DNA of 64,000 bases from Microbacterium sp. AZCO (GCF_039614715.1 NZ_CP154857.1:2294001-2358000), one strand, 5' to 3'. Shown: positions 20,299 to 29,911, counted from the stretch's first letter. The notes: generated by a model from the letters alone, not told the origin. Numbers and translations: made by a program.

Positions 20299-21546
20299 AT
20301 GCGGCGCCTCTGGCCGTTGACCCCTCGTGGGACGGGCGCCCTCGCGCTCGCCATCGGGTGCTTCATCGCGGCCAACCAGGTGGGCGTCGTCGAGCTCATG
20401 TACTTCGGGACGCTGCTCCTCGGCGTCCTCGCGGCGAGCCTCGTGTCGCTGCACCTCGTGCGCCGGTCGGATCGGATCACCCGGTGGCTGTCCCCGGACG
20501 TCGCCACCGTCGGACGCCCGTCCACCGTCATCGCGCAACTCGGCGTGCGCTCGCCCCTGCCCACCTCGCCGGGCCGCTGGGAGGACACCCTGCCGAAGGG
20601 CGTGCGCGGAGCCGCGAAGGGCACCTTCCCCGCGCTCGGATCCGGGCTCAGCGGCGGCCAGAAGACCGTCGAGCTCGAGTACACCGTGACGGGCGTGCGC
20701 CGCGGCATCCATTCCATCGGACCCCTGACCGTGACCTCGAGCGATCCGTTCGGTCTCGCTCGCCGTCGCACCGTCTTCAGCGACGACACCCGCATCACGG
20801 TCGCCCCCGCGATCCTCGAGCTCTCGGCGCTCACCAACCTGCTCGGCGACGCGGGCGGCACGCTGCACACGCAGAACAACCAGCTCGGGCAGGGTGCCGA
20901 CAACCTCGTCGCCCGGCCATACGTGTCCGGCGACTCGATGCGCCGCATCCACTGGCGCGCCTCGGCCCACCGTGGCGACCTCATGGTGCGCCAGGAGGAG
21001 CAGGAGTCCACGCCCGACGCCGTCGTCGTGCTCGACCGCGGCGTGCTGAGGTACACGGCGGAGGCGATGACGGCGACCGGCGCCGACCCGGGATTCGAGA
21101 CGGCGGTCACCGTCGCGATCTCGGTCATCTCGCGGCTCGTGCACGACGGCTACGCGGTCGATGTGGTCGACTCCGACGGCACGACGCTCGTCGAGCATCT
21201 CGACGGCGGCGACATGACCGCCGTCGAAGACACCCGGACGCTCTTCGCCAACGTCACCGCCCGCCGCGACGATCACCTGCACCACCTGCCCAAGCTCTTC
21301 GCCGGCATCATGACGGGTCCGGTCGTCGTCATCACGGGACGATTCGACAAGCAGGACGCGGATGCCATCGCACCCGTCGTCCACCACAGCTCGCTGCCGA
21401 TCCTCTTCGCCGTGTCGCCCACGCGGGAGGCCGTCGATCGCGCGCTCGACGTGGGGTGGCACGCGGCATCCATCGATCCGGATGCGGACGTCGCGCACGC
21501 CTGGACGGGCGCCGTCGAGCGGGGGGTGAGCCGTGCCCACCGCTGA
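20299..21546 (+). CDS. DUF58 domain-containing protein
   Basis: A 415-residue protein with two N-terminal membrane segments (LALAIGCFIAANQVG and MYFGTLLLGVLAASLVSL), then a soluble part with the DUF58 signature VRPY-like segment ARPYVSGDSMRRIHWRASAHRG, followed by a von Willebrand A-like fold (DAVVVLDRG). It is the partner of the MoxR ATPase in the same operon. It overlaps the downstream transglutaminase gene by 14 bases. The molecular role is not settled for the family. Confidence 0.92.
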   Translation: MRRLWPLTPRGTGALALAIGCFIAANQVGVVELMYFGTLLLGVLAASLVSLHLVRRSDRITRWLSPDVATVGRPSTVIAQLGVRSPLPTSPGRWEDTLPKGVRGAAKGTFPALGSGLSGGQKTVELEYTVTGVRRGIHSIGPLTVTSSDPFGLARRRTVFSDDTRITVAPAILELSALTNLLGDAGGTLHTQNNQLGQGADNLVARPYVSGDSMRRIHWRASAHRGDLMVRQEEQESTPDAVVVLDRGVLRYTAEAMTATGADPGFETAVTVAISVISRLVHDGYAVDVVDSDGTTLVEHLDGGDMTAVEDTRTLFANVTARRDDHLHHLPKLFAGIMTGPVVVITGRFDKQDADAIAPVVHHSSLPILFAVSPTREAVDRALDVGWHAASIDPDADVAHAWTGAVERGVSRAHR

Positions 21547-23857
21547 TGCGTCCCGCGCGCCGCGCGGCACGATCCGCCCCGACGCGCAGGGCGAGGGCCG
21601 CACCGACGAGCGCGACACGCGACGCCCGCCCGATCTGCGCCTGACCATCGGGCTCTTCGTGGCCGTCTTCGCGTCGCTGCTGCCGGTGCTCGGCGTCGTC
21701 AAGGCTGGACCGTGGCTCGCTGCCGCGACGTTCCTGACGGCGCTCATCCTCGCGGCCGGCTACATCGCCCGCCGCTATCGCCTGCCCGCCGTCGCCGTGA
21801 GCCTCATCGAGCTCGCGGTGTGGGCGATGATGCTCACGTTCTTCTTCTTCCGCGACACCGCGCTGCTGTGGCTGATCCCCACGGGGGCGACCTTCGTCGC
21901 GATTCCCGACGCGCTCGCGGTCGCCGGCAACGACATCGCGCTGGGCGCCGCGCCGCTGGAGGCGGGCGCGGAGCTGGCGTTCCTCATCGTCGGGGCCACG
22001 ACGCTGCTCGCGATCATCGTCGATCACGTCGTGCTGACCGCGAGGATGCCGCTCCTCGCAGCGGTCGGCCTCATCGCCGTGTCGCTCATCCCGGCGATCG
22101 CGGTGCCGCGCGGCGTCGAGCTGCCCGGGTTCCTCCTCCTCGCCGCGGCGATCCTGTTCCTGATGCGCGCCGAGACGAGGTCGCGCGAGCCGAAGGCCGC
22201 GCGTGAGGCCGCGCGAGCCGCCGGAGTGCCCGCGACGGCGCTCGGCATCGGCGCGATCGCCGTCGTCGTCGCGATCGTCGCCGCTCCCCTGCTGCCGCAG
22301 CCGGCGGCCCAGCCGGTCACGGGCGGAATCGGCGCGGGGCCGGGGATCGACGTCTCGCTGCAGCTCGGCGACGATCTGCGCCGCCCGCGCGAGACGACCG
22401 CGCTTCTCGTGCGCACGGACGAGTCCTCGCCCCCGTACCTGCGCGCGGCCACCCTGTCGCAGTTCACCGGCGCCGTGTGGGAGCCCGATCGGCTGCGCTC
22501 CGTGCCGCTCACGAGCGAGTTCGCCCTCAACGAGGTGAGCGTGGAGCAGGGCGTGCGGGTGTCGGAGTACAAGACGACGGTCGAGGTCAAGGAGCTCGTG
22601 TCGCCGTGGCTGCCGGTCGCGTTCCCCGCCGTCGCCGTGACGGGGCTCGACGGCGACTGGGAGGCCGTGCCGTACAACCGCACCGTCCTGTCGCGCACGA
22701 CGACGAGCTCGGGCCAGACCTACGAGGTCGTCACGCACGTGCCGCGGCCGACGCTCGAGCAGATGCGCGCTGCGCACTCGGGCGGCCCCGAGATCCGCGA
22801 CGACACGACGAAGCTGCCCGACAACCTGCCCACGATCATCCGCGACACCGCCCTTCAGGTGACGGAGGGTGCCGAGTCGGACTACGACGCGCTCGCGACG
22901 CTCCAGCGGTGGTTCCGCAGCGGCGACTTCGTCTACTCGCTCGACTCCCCCGTCCAGGAAGGCTTCGACGGCAGCGGCGCCGACGCGGTCGCCAAGTTCC
23001 TCGAGGTGAAGAAGGGCTACTGCATCCACTTCGCGTCCGCCTTCGCGCTCATGGCCAGGACCCTCGGGATGCCGTCGCGCATCGTCGTCGGCTACCTCCC
23101 CGGCACCGCCACCAACGATTCGGTCGACGGCGAGACCGTCTACCAGGTGCTGAGCAGCCAGCTGCACGCGTGGCCCGAGGTCTACTTCGACGGCATCGGC
23201 TGGGTTCCGTTCGAGCCCACCACGGGTCTGGGCGTTCCGACGACCTTCGCGCCCGCGTCGACTCTGACGGGATCGAACGCCGACTCGTCCGACGTGTCGG
23301 TGACGCCGTCGCCCTCGTCGTCGTCGGACCGCCCCGACGCCGGGCTCGACTCCGGCGTGACCGATCAGTCGTCGGGGAGCCAGTCGGCCACGAGCGTCAA
23401 CGCCCTGCCGACCGTGGCCATCGTCTTCGGCATCCTGCTCGCCCTCGCCATCCCGGCTCTGCTCCAGTACCTGCGGACGCGCTCTCTGCTGCGCGCGGCG
23501 GACGGAGGCGATTCGGTCGCGGCGTGGATCGTGGTTCAGGATGCCGCGATCGACCTCGGCATCCCGGTCCCCGCGTCAGACTCTCCACGCGTGCTCGGGC
23601 GAAGACTCATCGACGAGTACGGTGCGCCGCTCGCCGAGACGACCCGACTCGTGAGTGCGATCGAGCGGGCCTCGTATGCCGGCGGCGCGGCGCAGGCGCC
23701 CTCTGGCGGTCTCGCTGTCGATGCCATCGCCGTGCGGTCGGCCCTCTTCACCGGCATGCCGTCGACTCGGCGAGCGCTGGGCGTGATCGCGCCCCGATCG
23801 CTCGTCGTGCGACCCGGTTCGGTGTACGCGGGAGCGGGCGCGCGGGTTCGCCTGTGA
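21533..23857 (+). CDS. transglutaminase-like membrane protein (TgpA type)
   Basis: A 774-residue protein with five or six N-terminal membrane segments (to about residue 260), an extracellular transglutaminase/protease-like core and a further membrane segment near residue 635. The core has the Cys-His-Asp set: KGYCIHFASAFALMARTLGM, LHAWPEVYFDGIGWVPFEP. A Ser-rich stretch follows before the last membrane helix, then a DUF4129-like cytosolic tail. The family is linked to envelope or peptidoglycan functions, but substrates are unknown. The GTG start lies inside the end of the DUF58 gene. It is the last gene of the MoxR-DUF58-TgpA operon. Confidence 0.9.
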   Translation: MPTADASRAPRGTIRPDAQGEGRTDERDTRRPPDLRLTIGLFVAVFASLLPVLGVVKAGPWLAAATFLTALILAAGYIARRYRLPAVAVSLIELAVWAMMLTFFFFRDTALLWLIPTGATFVAIPDALAVAGNDIALGAAPLEAGAELAFLIVGATTLLAIIVDHVVLTARMPLLAAVGLIAVSLIPAIAVPRGVELPGFLLLAAAILFLMRAETRSREPKAAREAARAAGVPATALGIGAIAVVVAIVAAPLLPQPAAQPVTGGIGAGPGIDVSLQLGDDLRRPRETTALLVRTDESSPPYLRAATLSQFTGAVWEPDRLRSVPLTSEFALNEVSVEQGVRVSEYKTTVEVKELVSPWLPVAFPAVAVTGLDGDWEAVPYNRTVLSRTTTSSGQTYEVVTHVPRPTLEQMRAAHSGGPEIRDDTTKLPDNLPTIIRDTALQVTEGAESDYDALATLQRWFRSGDFVYSLDSPVQEGFDGSGADAVAKFLEVKKGYCIHFASAFALMARTLGMPSRIVVGYLPGTATNDSVDGETVYQVLSSQLHAWPEVYFDGIGWVPFEPTTGLGVPTTFAPASTLTGSNADSSDVSVTPSPSSSSDRPDAGLDSGVTDQSSGSQSATSVNALPTVAIVFGILLALAIPALLQYLRTRSLLRAADGGDSVAAWIVVQDAAIDLGIPVPASDSPRVLGRRLIDEYGAPLAETTRLVSAIERASYAGGAAQAPSGGLAVDAIAVRSALFTGMPSTRRALGVIAPRSLVVRPGSVYAGAGARVRL

Positions 23858-23862
23858 GCGCG

Positions 23863-23892
23863 TTCGGTGCGGCTCGGTGTTGCGGGTAGGAT
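23863..23892 (+). promoter_or_regulatory. promoter of tRNA-Ser
   Basis: TTCGGT (23863-23868) and TAGGAT (23887-23892) are 18 bp apart, directly after the transglutaminase stop. Transcription would begin about 23899, so the precursor starts with GGCCC-TTCG-GGGCC (23900-23913), a UUCG-capped hairpin two bases before the mature tRNA. Confidence 0.6.
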
Positions 23893-23915
23893 GGCCTACG
23901 GCCCTTCGGGGCCAC

Positions 23916-24003
23916 GGAGGATTCGCCTAGTGGCCTATGGCGCACGCTTGGAAAGCGTGTTGGGTGAAAGCCCTCGGGGGTTCGAATCCCCCATCCTCCG
24001 CCA
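23916..24003 (+). tRNA. tRNA-Ser(GGA)
   Basis: The 7-bp acceptor stem pairs GGAGGAT with ATCCTCC, followed by discriminator G and an encoded CCA (24001-24003). The anticodon arm is CACGC-TTGGAAA-GCGTG with GGA at 23950-23952, which reads UCC and UCU. The long variable arm TTGGGTGAAAGCCCTC marks it as a class II tRNA, and the T-arm has GGTTCGAATCC. It is the only tRNA found in the window. Confidence 0.97.
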
Positions 24004-24150
24004 ATTGTTCTCCCTCGCGAACACCGGGTTCGCGACCCCGACGCGCAGCCGTTCGGCATCGCGCGCTTTGCTCGATCGTCGTGCACCGGGAACCGTGTGG
24101 ACGGCTGGACGTCGTCGGCCGGACATCCCCGCGCTCCACAATTGCGGGCG

Positions 24151-25869
24151 ATGGGCGGGTCATCGCGGAGGGCGAACGCGGGCGTGTCACGACGGGCGTT
24201 CCTGGCAGCGACGGTCGCGACGGTGGGACTGGGCACGTTCACCGTCCGCGCGACGCCGCCCACGCCACCGGCGGCGGTCGTGGCCACGCTGCACGGCACG
24301 CTCGCGCTCGACAGGATGGACGCACGCGGGTTCCGCCGCCACGTCCCGACGCCCGGTGAGGCGTGGACGGTCCGCACCGAGCTGGCCGACGCGTCCTTCG
24401 CGCGATTGTCGCACCGTCGTCCGATCGCCGCGTTCGCCCAGTTCACGGATATGCACGTGCAGGACACGCAGTCCCCGGGCCGCTTCGAATTCCTCGACGA
24501 TCCGGCGTGGTTCGACGACGGCGAATCGCTGCCGGCGTCGTACCGTCCCCAGGAGCTGCTGACCACCCAGGTCGTGGATGCGACGGTGCGTGCCGTCAAT
24601 GCCCTCCCCGTCGCGCCGGCAACGGGCGCCGCCCTGCAGTTCGCCGTCACCACCGGTGACACGACCGACAACGGCCAGTACAACGAGCTGCGCTGGGCCA
24701 TCGACCTCCTCGATGGTGCGACGGTCACCCCGAACAGCGGGGCGGCGGGTCGGTTCGAGGGCGTGTCGGACTCAAACCTCGCCGGCTATGACCCCTTCTA
24801 CTGGCATCCGGAACCGGCGCGCGGGGCGCCGCCCGACGTCTTCCGCCGGGAGCGCGGCTTCCCCGACGTCCCTGGACTGCTCGCCGCCGCGATGCGCCCA
24901 TTCCGCGCCGCCGGGCTGAGCATCCCCTGGTTCGCGGTCCACGGCAACCACGACAGCCTCCTCGGAGGGATCTTCCCGGCCACGGAGCAAGGGCGTGATC
25001 TCGCCACGGGCGCCGCCAAGCCCGTCGGCCTCCCCCCGGGACTGGACGGGACGACCGCCGTGGCACGGCTGCAGACCGGCGACTCGCGCGCACTGACGGA
25101 GATGCCCACGCGGGCCGTCACCGCCGACCCTTCGCGCCGGCTCCTCACCCGCGCCGAGGTGATCGAGGAGCACTTCCGCACCGTCGGCAGCCCGCGCGGT
25201 CACGGGTTCACACAGCAGAACCGCATCGAGGGGACGGGATACTACGTGCGGGACCTGCCGCTTCTCACAGGCGCCGGGATGCTGCGCATGATCGCCCTGG
25301 ACACCGTCGACCAATCCGGGGGCGCGGCCGGCTCACTCGACCGGCAGCAGTTCGGGTGGCTCCGAGCCGTGCTCGCCGATCGTCCGGATCGGCCCACTGT
25401 CGTCTTCAGCCACCACCCGCCTGCGTCGATGACGAACACCACCGCCTCCATCGACGAGGGCGAACGGGTCTTGGGTGCGGAGGTGGAATCGCTGCTGCTG
25501 GCGCATCCCCACGTGCTGCTGTGGGTCAACGGGCACACGCATCGCAACCGGGTGCGGCCGCATCGAGTCGCATCCGGCGAAGGAGGCTTCTGGGAGATCA
25601 CGACCGCAAGCCACATCGACTGGCCCCAGCAGGTGCGTGCGATCGAGCTGGCCGACAACCGCGACGGCACCCTCTCGATCTTCGGCACCATGATCGACAG
25701 CGCCGCACCCGCCGCATGGGACGGCCGGCTCGGAAGCACCCTCGCGCTCGCGTCGCTGTCCCGCGAACTCGCTGCGAATGACGTGCACCGGCGCGATGAC
25801 AATCGCGGAGCTTCCACCGATCGCAACGTCGAACTCCTCCAGCCGACACCGCGTGGGCTGGTCATGTGA
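24151..25869 (+). CDS. Tat-exported metallophosphoesterase (TIGR03767-like)
   Basis: A 572-residue protein with a twin-arginine signal [16 protein letters not shown], so it is exported folded. The metallophosphoesterase motifs are in order: FTDMHVQD (metal ligands D and H), [23 protein letters not shown] and WVNGHTHRN. The pattern fits the actinobacterial group called TIGR03767, with no proven substrate. The start is uncertain: ATG at 24151 is used, but GTG at 24184, just before the twin arginines and with GGAGGG 11 bases upstream, is almost as good. It lies 150 bp after tRNA-Ser, with no gene between. Confidence 0.82.
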   Translation: MGGSSRRANAGVSRRAFLAATVATVGLGTFTVRATPPTPPAAVVATLHGTLALDRMDARGFRRHVPTPGEAWTVRTELADASFARLSHRRPIAAFAQFTDMHVQDTQSPGRFEFLDDPAWFDDGESLPASYRPQELLTTQVVDATVRAVNALPVAPATGAALQFAVTTGDTTDNGQYNELRWAIDLLDGATVTPNSGAAGRFEGVSDSNLAGYDPFYWHPEPARGAPPDVFRRERGFPDVPGLLAAAMRPFRAAGLSIPWFAVHGNHDSLLGGIFPATEQGRDLATGAAKPVGLPPGLDGTTAVARLQTGDSRALTEMPTRAVTADPSRRLLTRAEVIEEHFRTVGSPRGHGFTQQNRIEGTGYYVRDLPLLTGAGMLRMIALDTVDQSGGAAGSLDRQQFGWLRAVLADRPDRPTVVFSHHPPASMTNTTASIDEGERVLGAEVESLLLAHPHVLLWVNGHTHRNRVRPHRVASGEGGFWEITTASHIDWPQQVRAIELADNRDGTLSIFGTMIDSAAPAAWDGRLGSTLALASLSRELAANDVHRRDDNRGASTDRNVELLQPTPRGLVM

Positions 25870-25944
25870 ATGCCGCGCGCTCCGAGCCGATTGCGCGCGC
25901 CCGACACTCAGGGATGCCTCGCAGTCGCCGGTGCGGGCGTCGGG

Positions 25945-26211
25945 TCAGATCTCTGCCCAGTCGTCCCAGTCGCCGACCGCCGCGCCGACGCCCTGAGAGC
26001 CATCCGTCGGGATCGGAGTGCGCTCGATGAAGACGGGAACACCGGGGCTGATGAGCACCGCGACAGTGGCCCCTGCTCGAGGAGTGGGCAGCAGCACCAC
26101 ACCGCCCCCCGCCTGCACGGCGGCAGTGAGCTCGGCCACCACGGCATCCTCGTCAGCATCCATCGGCAGGCGATGGACGTGCTCTCCGATGGTGAGTTCG
26201 ACCGCGTGCAT
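25945..26211 (-). CDS. small hypothetical protein
   Basis: An 88-residue protein, MHAVELTIGEHVHRLP at the start and ending in VGDWDDWAEI. It has no membrane segment or signal peptide and looks like a small alpha/beta fold. The middle (GGGVVLLPTPRAG) and the acidic-aromatic tail are the most distinctive parts. A strong GGAGGGAG lies six bases before the ATG, which makes a real gene likely. I do not recognise the family. It is convergent with the metallophosphoesterase and downstream of rhuM-fic in the same direction. Confidence 0.6.
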   Translation of the reverse strand: MHAVELTIGEHVHRLPMDADEDAVVAELTAAVQAGGGVVLLPTPRAGATVAVLISPGVPVFIERTPIPTDGSQGVGAAVGDWDDWAEI

Positions 26212-26359
26212 CCTGTACTCCCTCCACCCGGCGCTTCCGACGCTACGCGGGAGAGGGTTACGACCCGGCCACGGGCGATCCTCAGCCGATCCACAATGAC
26301 GCCCGCATCGTCACCCGGCGGCGGAGCCGCGCGAGGCCGGCGGAACCGCCTTCCGCGGC

Positions 26360-27325
26360 TTACGCCGGATCGCCCGAGTGCGCCGGTTCCTCCGAGAGCA
26401 TGGCGACGAGCAGCGCGATCATCAGGTCCTTCTCCTTCGGATCGCTGATCGCGACCAGGAGCGTGATCGCGGCGAGCGCGTTGTTCGAGATCCGCGGCAC
26501 GCCGTCGGCGTCATCCAGCGCCCGGTTGCGGACGAGGAAGTGGGCGAAGAGCGCCGCCGCGCTGCGTTTGTTTCCGTCGGTCAGCGGGTGGTCCTTCACG
26601 ACGAGATAGAGGAGGTTCGCGGCCTTCTCCTGCACGGTCGGATAGAGATCCTCTCCCCCGAACCCCTGATAGATCGCGTCGACGATGCCGTTCAACGCAT
26701 CCCCCCGCTCCGCGCCGAACAGGGTGTCCTGCGGGAACGCGGCAGCCACCTCGTCGATGACCGCCCGCGCGCCGCCGTAGGTGAGGAACCAGGTGGGGTG
26801 GTCGCCGTTCCCCGCTGGGATGTCTCCTTCGTCCCAGGCGCGCAGGAGGCGGAGGCTGGGGAGGAAATTCGCGACGATGCGGCTCGCGCCGGCGGCGAGC
26901 TCGCTGCTCGACCTCGGATGCACGCGGACATCGGTTCCCAGCTGCGCGAGGCGGCGCTCATTGAGCGCGGCACCCTCGAGGAGGTACTGCCGCAGCACCT
27001 GGGTCGCCCAGCGACGGAAGCTGACGCCCTCCGGCGACTTCACCCGATACCCGACCGAGATGACGACGTCGAGGTTGTAGTGCGCGACCCGGTAGGTCTT
27101 GCCGTCGGCGGCAGTTGTTGCAAAATCTGCAACAACTGACTCGCGCTCCAGTTCGCCGTCGTCGAAGACGTTGCGGAGGTGCCTCGAGATCGTGGACTTG
27201 TCCCGTCCGAAGAGCTCGACGAGCTGGTCGGCCGAGAGCCAGACGGTGTCGGTGTCGGCGCGCACCGCGAGCTCGAACTCGCCGCTCGCCGATCGGTAGA
27301 GCTCCACGCCCTGCGCTTCCGGCAT
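26360..27325 (-). CDS. RhuM-Fic fusion protein (virulence RhuM family)
   Basis: A 321-residue two-domain protein. The N-terminal RhuM-type domain (about residues 5-150) includes VWLSADQLVELFGRDKSTISRHL, FATTAADGKTYRVAHYNLDV and ISVGYRVKSPEGVSFRRWA. The C-terminal part carries the Fic/Doc motif HPLTDGNKRSAAALF, close to the HPFxxGNxR of AMP-transferring Fic enzymes. It could modify a host or bacterial protein, or act as a toxin, but no antitoxin gene is beside it. ATG is supported by GGGAGG six bases upstream. Codon use is lower in GC than the neighbours, most sharply at 27112-27138. Together with the nearby tRNA-Ser this suggests horizontal transfer. Confidence 0.85.
   Translation of the reverse strand: MPEAQGVELYRSASGEFELAVRADTDTVWLSADQLVELFGRDKSTISRHLRNVFDDGELERESVVADFATTAADGKTYRVAHYNLDVVISVGYRVKSPEGVSFRRWATQVLRQYLLEGAALNERRLAQLGTDVRVHPRSSSELAAGASRIVANFLPSLRLLRAWDEGDIPAGNGDHPTWFLTYGGARAVIDEVAAAFPQDTLFGAERGDALNGIVDAIYQGFGGEDLYPTVQEKAANLLYLVVKDHPLTDGNKRSAAALFAHFLVRNRALDDADGVPRISNNALAAITLLVAISDPKEKDLMIALLVAMLSEEPAHSGDPA
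27112..27138. repeat. 11-bp perfect inverted repeat inside the rhuM-fic gene
   Basis: CAGTTGTTGCA (27112-27122) and TGCAACAACTG (27128-27138) flank a 5-bp loop. It encodes the family-conserved residues SVVADFATTA with codons TCA GTT GTT GCA GAT TTT GCA ACA ACT, all rare in this genome. Confidence 0.9.
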
Positions 27326-27475
27326 CGGTCGCCTCCCGTCTCCTCTGGCGCGGGCACGGGCGGGCGGCCTCGCCATCAGGATCAGGCTAAGTCGGGACGG
27401 GGAGGTGAGGCCGATCCCTCGCCGGGCGGTGGTTCTGTTCGGGATGCCTCGCATCCGCGACCGGGCGTCGGGCGC

Positions 27476-28939
27476 TCACCCCCAGGTGTGCACCGGCTCG
27501 TTCGAGTGCATCGCCTCGCGGTACTCCCGCAGCGTCCCGCGCAGGGCGTCGTAGCGGTCCATCCCGGCTCGCGCGTGCATCCGGTCGACGAACCAGCCCG
27601 CGCCGGTCACCCCGGTCAGGCACCGCCCCTCGATGATCCCGAGCAGCCGGTCACGTGCCGACGCCTCGACTCCCCATGCCTCCAGCCCCGCGTGCGCCAT
27701 CGGAAGCAGCCGCCGGAGCACCAGCTCGGTCGCGGGCACCTGACCCACGCCGGGCCAGAAGAGCTGGGCGTCGATGCCGTCGCGAGCGGCCGCGTGGAAG
27801 TTCTCCTCGGCGGCCGTGAAGGACAGCTGCGACCACAACGGACGGTCGTTCTCGGCGATCGCGCGCACGAGGCCGAAGTAGAAGGCGGCGTTCGCGACGA
27901 TGTCGACGACGGTCGGGCCGGCCGCGAGCAGACGGTTCTCGACCCGCAGGTGGGGCACCCCGTCGGCGACGTCGTAGATGGGGCGGTTCCAGCGGTAGAT
28001 CGTGCCGTTGTGCAGGCGCAGCTCCGCGAGCGAGGGGATGCCGCCGCCGTCGAGCTCCGCCATCGGATCGTCGTCGTGGACGATGGGCAGGAGCGCGGGG
28101 AAGTACCGCACGTTCTCCTCGAAGAGGTCGAACACCGACGTGATCCACCGCTCCCCGAACCACACGCGCGGCCGCACGCCCTGCGCCTTCAGCTCCTCGC
28201 TGCGGGTGTCGGTGGCCTGCTCGAACAGCGGGATACGCGTCTCACGCCACAGCTGCCTGCCCAGCAGGTAGGGCGAGTTGGCGGACACCGCCAGCTGCAC
28301 GCCGGCGATCGCCTGCGATGCGTTCCAGTAGGCCGCGAATGCGTCCGGAGAGGTCTGCACGTGCAGCTGCGTGCTCGTGCACGCGGCCTCGGGGAGGATC
28401 GAGTCGGCGGTCGTCCGCAGTCGCTCCGGGCCGTCGATGGAGATCACGATGTCCTCGCCGCGTGCGTCGAGGATCTGCTCGCTCAGCAGCCGGTAGCGCG
28501 GATTCGCGCTGATGCTGTCCGGCCGCAGGTGTCCCTCGGCGAGCGTCGGGAGGATGCCGATCATGACGAGGTGCGCGCCGACCGTCGACGAGCGCTGCTC
28601 GGCGTTGTTGAGGCTGCGCCGCAGACCCTGCTCGAACGTTGCGAGGCCGCCCTCGCGCAGCCGCGCGGGCGGCACGTTGATCTCGATGTTGAACTGACCC
28701 AGCTCGGTCTGGAATGCCGAATCCGCGATCGCCTCGAGCGCCTCCGCGTTGCGCAGCGCCGGATCGCCCCTGTCGTCGACAAGGTTCAGCTCGACTTCGA
28801 GTCCCGTGAGCGGGTCATCCGTGTCGAAGTGCGCTTCGCGCAGCATGCGTGCGAACACGTCGAGATTGCGCCGGACCTTCTCGCGGTGACGCGTGCGGTC
28901 GGCGCGGGTGAACTCCTGTGCCGGGACGTCCTCCCCCAT
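27476..28939 (-). CDS. glutamate-cysteine ligase family protein (GCS2 type)
   Basis: A 487-residue ATP-dependent carboxylate-amine ligase of the GCS2 group. Diagnostic stretches are GLEVELNLVDDRGDP, QTELGQFNIEINVPP, an ATP-grasp-like core with AACTSTQLHVQTSP, and LRVENRLLAAGPTVVDIVANAAF. It joins glutamate to cysteine or a similar amine; actinobacteria rely on mycothiol, so the true product (gamma-glutamylcysteine or another gamma-glutamyl compound) is uncertain. The ATG at 28939 is chosen over a TTG 36 bp upstream because a TAGTGT box (28947-28952, this strand) lies 7 nt before it and no Shine-Dalgarno sequence is present. Confidence 0.85.
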   Translation of the reverse strand: MGEDVPAQEFTRADRTRHREKVRRNLDVFARMLREAHFDTDDPLTGLEVELNLVDDRGDPALRNAEALEAIADSAFQTELGQFNIEINVPPARLREGGLATFEQGLRRSLNNAEQRSSTVGAHLVMIGILPTLAEGHLRPDSISANPRYRLLSEQILDARGEDIVISIDGPERLRTTADSILPEAACTSTQLHVQTSPDAFAAYWNASQAIAGVQLAVSANSPYLLGRQLWRETRIPLFEQATDTRSEELKAQGVRPRVWFGERWITSVFDLFEENVRYFPALLPIVHDDDPMAELDGGGIPSLAELRLHNGTIYRWNRPIYDVADGVPHLRVENRLLAAGPTVVDIVANAAFYFGLVRAIAENDRPLWSQLSFTAAEENFHAAARDGIDAQLFWPGVGQVPATELVLRRLLPMAHAGLEAWGVEASARDRLLGIIEGRCLTGVTGAGWFVDRMHARAGMDRYDALRGTLREYREAMHSNEPVHTWG

Positions 28940-29027
28940 GGCCGCCACACTATCGACCGGCTCCCCGGTCTCCAAGGGAATGGATGCCTCGCCGGCGGCG
29001 CGCGTCGCACCGCGCTATTGCTCCGCT

Positions 29028-29462
29028 CTACGGCTGCCCTTCATCGAACAGCGGCGTGGTCGAGTCGGGCTCGAAGTCGGCGTGGCGATGGATGATCTTC
29101 CACACTCCGTCTTCCCGGCGGTAGAGGTGCGTGACCCGCAGCCGGTATTTCCGCGGAGCGCCCCCGGTGATCGCCTCGCTGTTCTCGAAGGCGACGGTGT
29201 ACGCGAGGTCGCCGCTGGCATGGGCGTGGACGATCTCGAAGTCCCAGGCGATCGATCCGCTGAACCACGACGCGACCTCGTGGAACGACGGCTCGACCTG
29301 GGACCAGCCGATCGTGGTGAGGTTCGCTCCGAACAGCGACACGGGGTCGCGATGACTCCACAGGGCGATGCGCGGCGCCGGATCGCCGTTGTGGATCTCG
29401 GCGTCTGCGGCGCTCTGCGCGTGGATCATCTCCGCGAGGAACTCCTCTGTCTCAGTGGACAT
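29028..29462 (-). CDS. SnoaL-like / NTF2-fold protein (second of a pair)
   Basis: A 144-residue single-domain protein with the cone-shaped NTF2/SnoaL pattern: SHRDPVSLFGANLTTIGW, a central VEPSFHEVASWF segment and the C-terminal RVTHLYRREDGVWKIIHRHADF. Proteins of this type act as small isomerases, hydrolases or binding domains. It overlaps the upstream SnoaL gene by 11 bases and is probably co-translated with it. Both are divergent from a TetR regulator. The substrate is unknown. Confidence 0.82.
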   Translation of the reverse strand: MSTETEEFLAEMIHAQSAADAEIHNGDPAPRIALWSHRDPVSLFGANLTTIGWSQVEPSFHEVASWFSGSIAWDFEIVHAHASGDLAYTVAFENSEAITGGAPRKYRLRVTHLYRREDGVWKIIHRHADFEPDSTTPLFDEGQP

Positions 29463-29910
29463 CGCGCACCTCCTCGATCGGACGCGGCGGTTTCCATGGG
29501 AGGTCGAGTGCGCGGGGGTCGAGATCGGCGTGACCGTGCGTGACCCGCCAGACACCGGCATCCCGTTCCAGAACCCTGCTCACACGCGCGGGCGGCATCG
29601 GCGGGTCACCGGCCCCGAGCTTCACGCGCGCAGACTCTCGGGTCACGAGGTAGCCGTGATCGCCGAACACATCGGCCGCGAGGACCTCGAGCTCGAACCC
29701 GTCGAACAGCCATCCCCGGTCCGCCACTCGGTCATAGTGGGCGAGGACGTCATCGATCCCGACCGCGCACGTGCCGAACTGGCCGAGCCAGCTGACCTCG
29801 CCGTGGCGTGACCAGAGATCCCTCCACCGGGAGGCATCGCCCCCGTAGAGAGCCGCCTGCGCGGACTCCAGCCGGGGAACGACGTCCGAGACGAACGATT
29901 CGATCTGCAT
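29452..29910 (-). CDS. SnoaL-like / NTF2-fold protein (first of a pair)
   Basis: A 152-residue NTF2-fold protein with LWSRHGEVSWLGQFGTCAVG, YDRVADRGWLFDGFELEV and the terminal RVSRVLERDAGVWRVTHGHADLDP. It resembles its downstream neighbour in layout (both end in V-W-x-I/V-x-H-x-H-A-D), which suggests an old duplication or a heterodimer. GGTGG lies just before the ATG. The gene is divergent from a TetR regulator across 59 bp with a palindromic site (29912-29947), so it is probably that regulator's target. Confidence 0.82.
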   Translation of the reverse strand: MQIESFVSDVVPRLESAQAALYGGDASRWRDLWSRHGEVSWLGQFGTCAVGIDDVLAHYDRVADRGWLFDGFELEVLAADVFGDHGYLVTRESARVKLGAGDPPMPPARVSRVLERDAGVWRVTHGHADLDPRALDLPWKPPRPIEEVRDVH

Positions 29911-29911
29911 G

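Noticed and set aside
24004..24150. Second tRNA or other RNA after tRNA-Ser
   Set aside because: No clover-leaf, T-arm consensus or terminator-like RNA gene could be drawn in this stretch.
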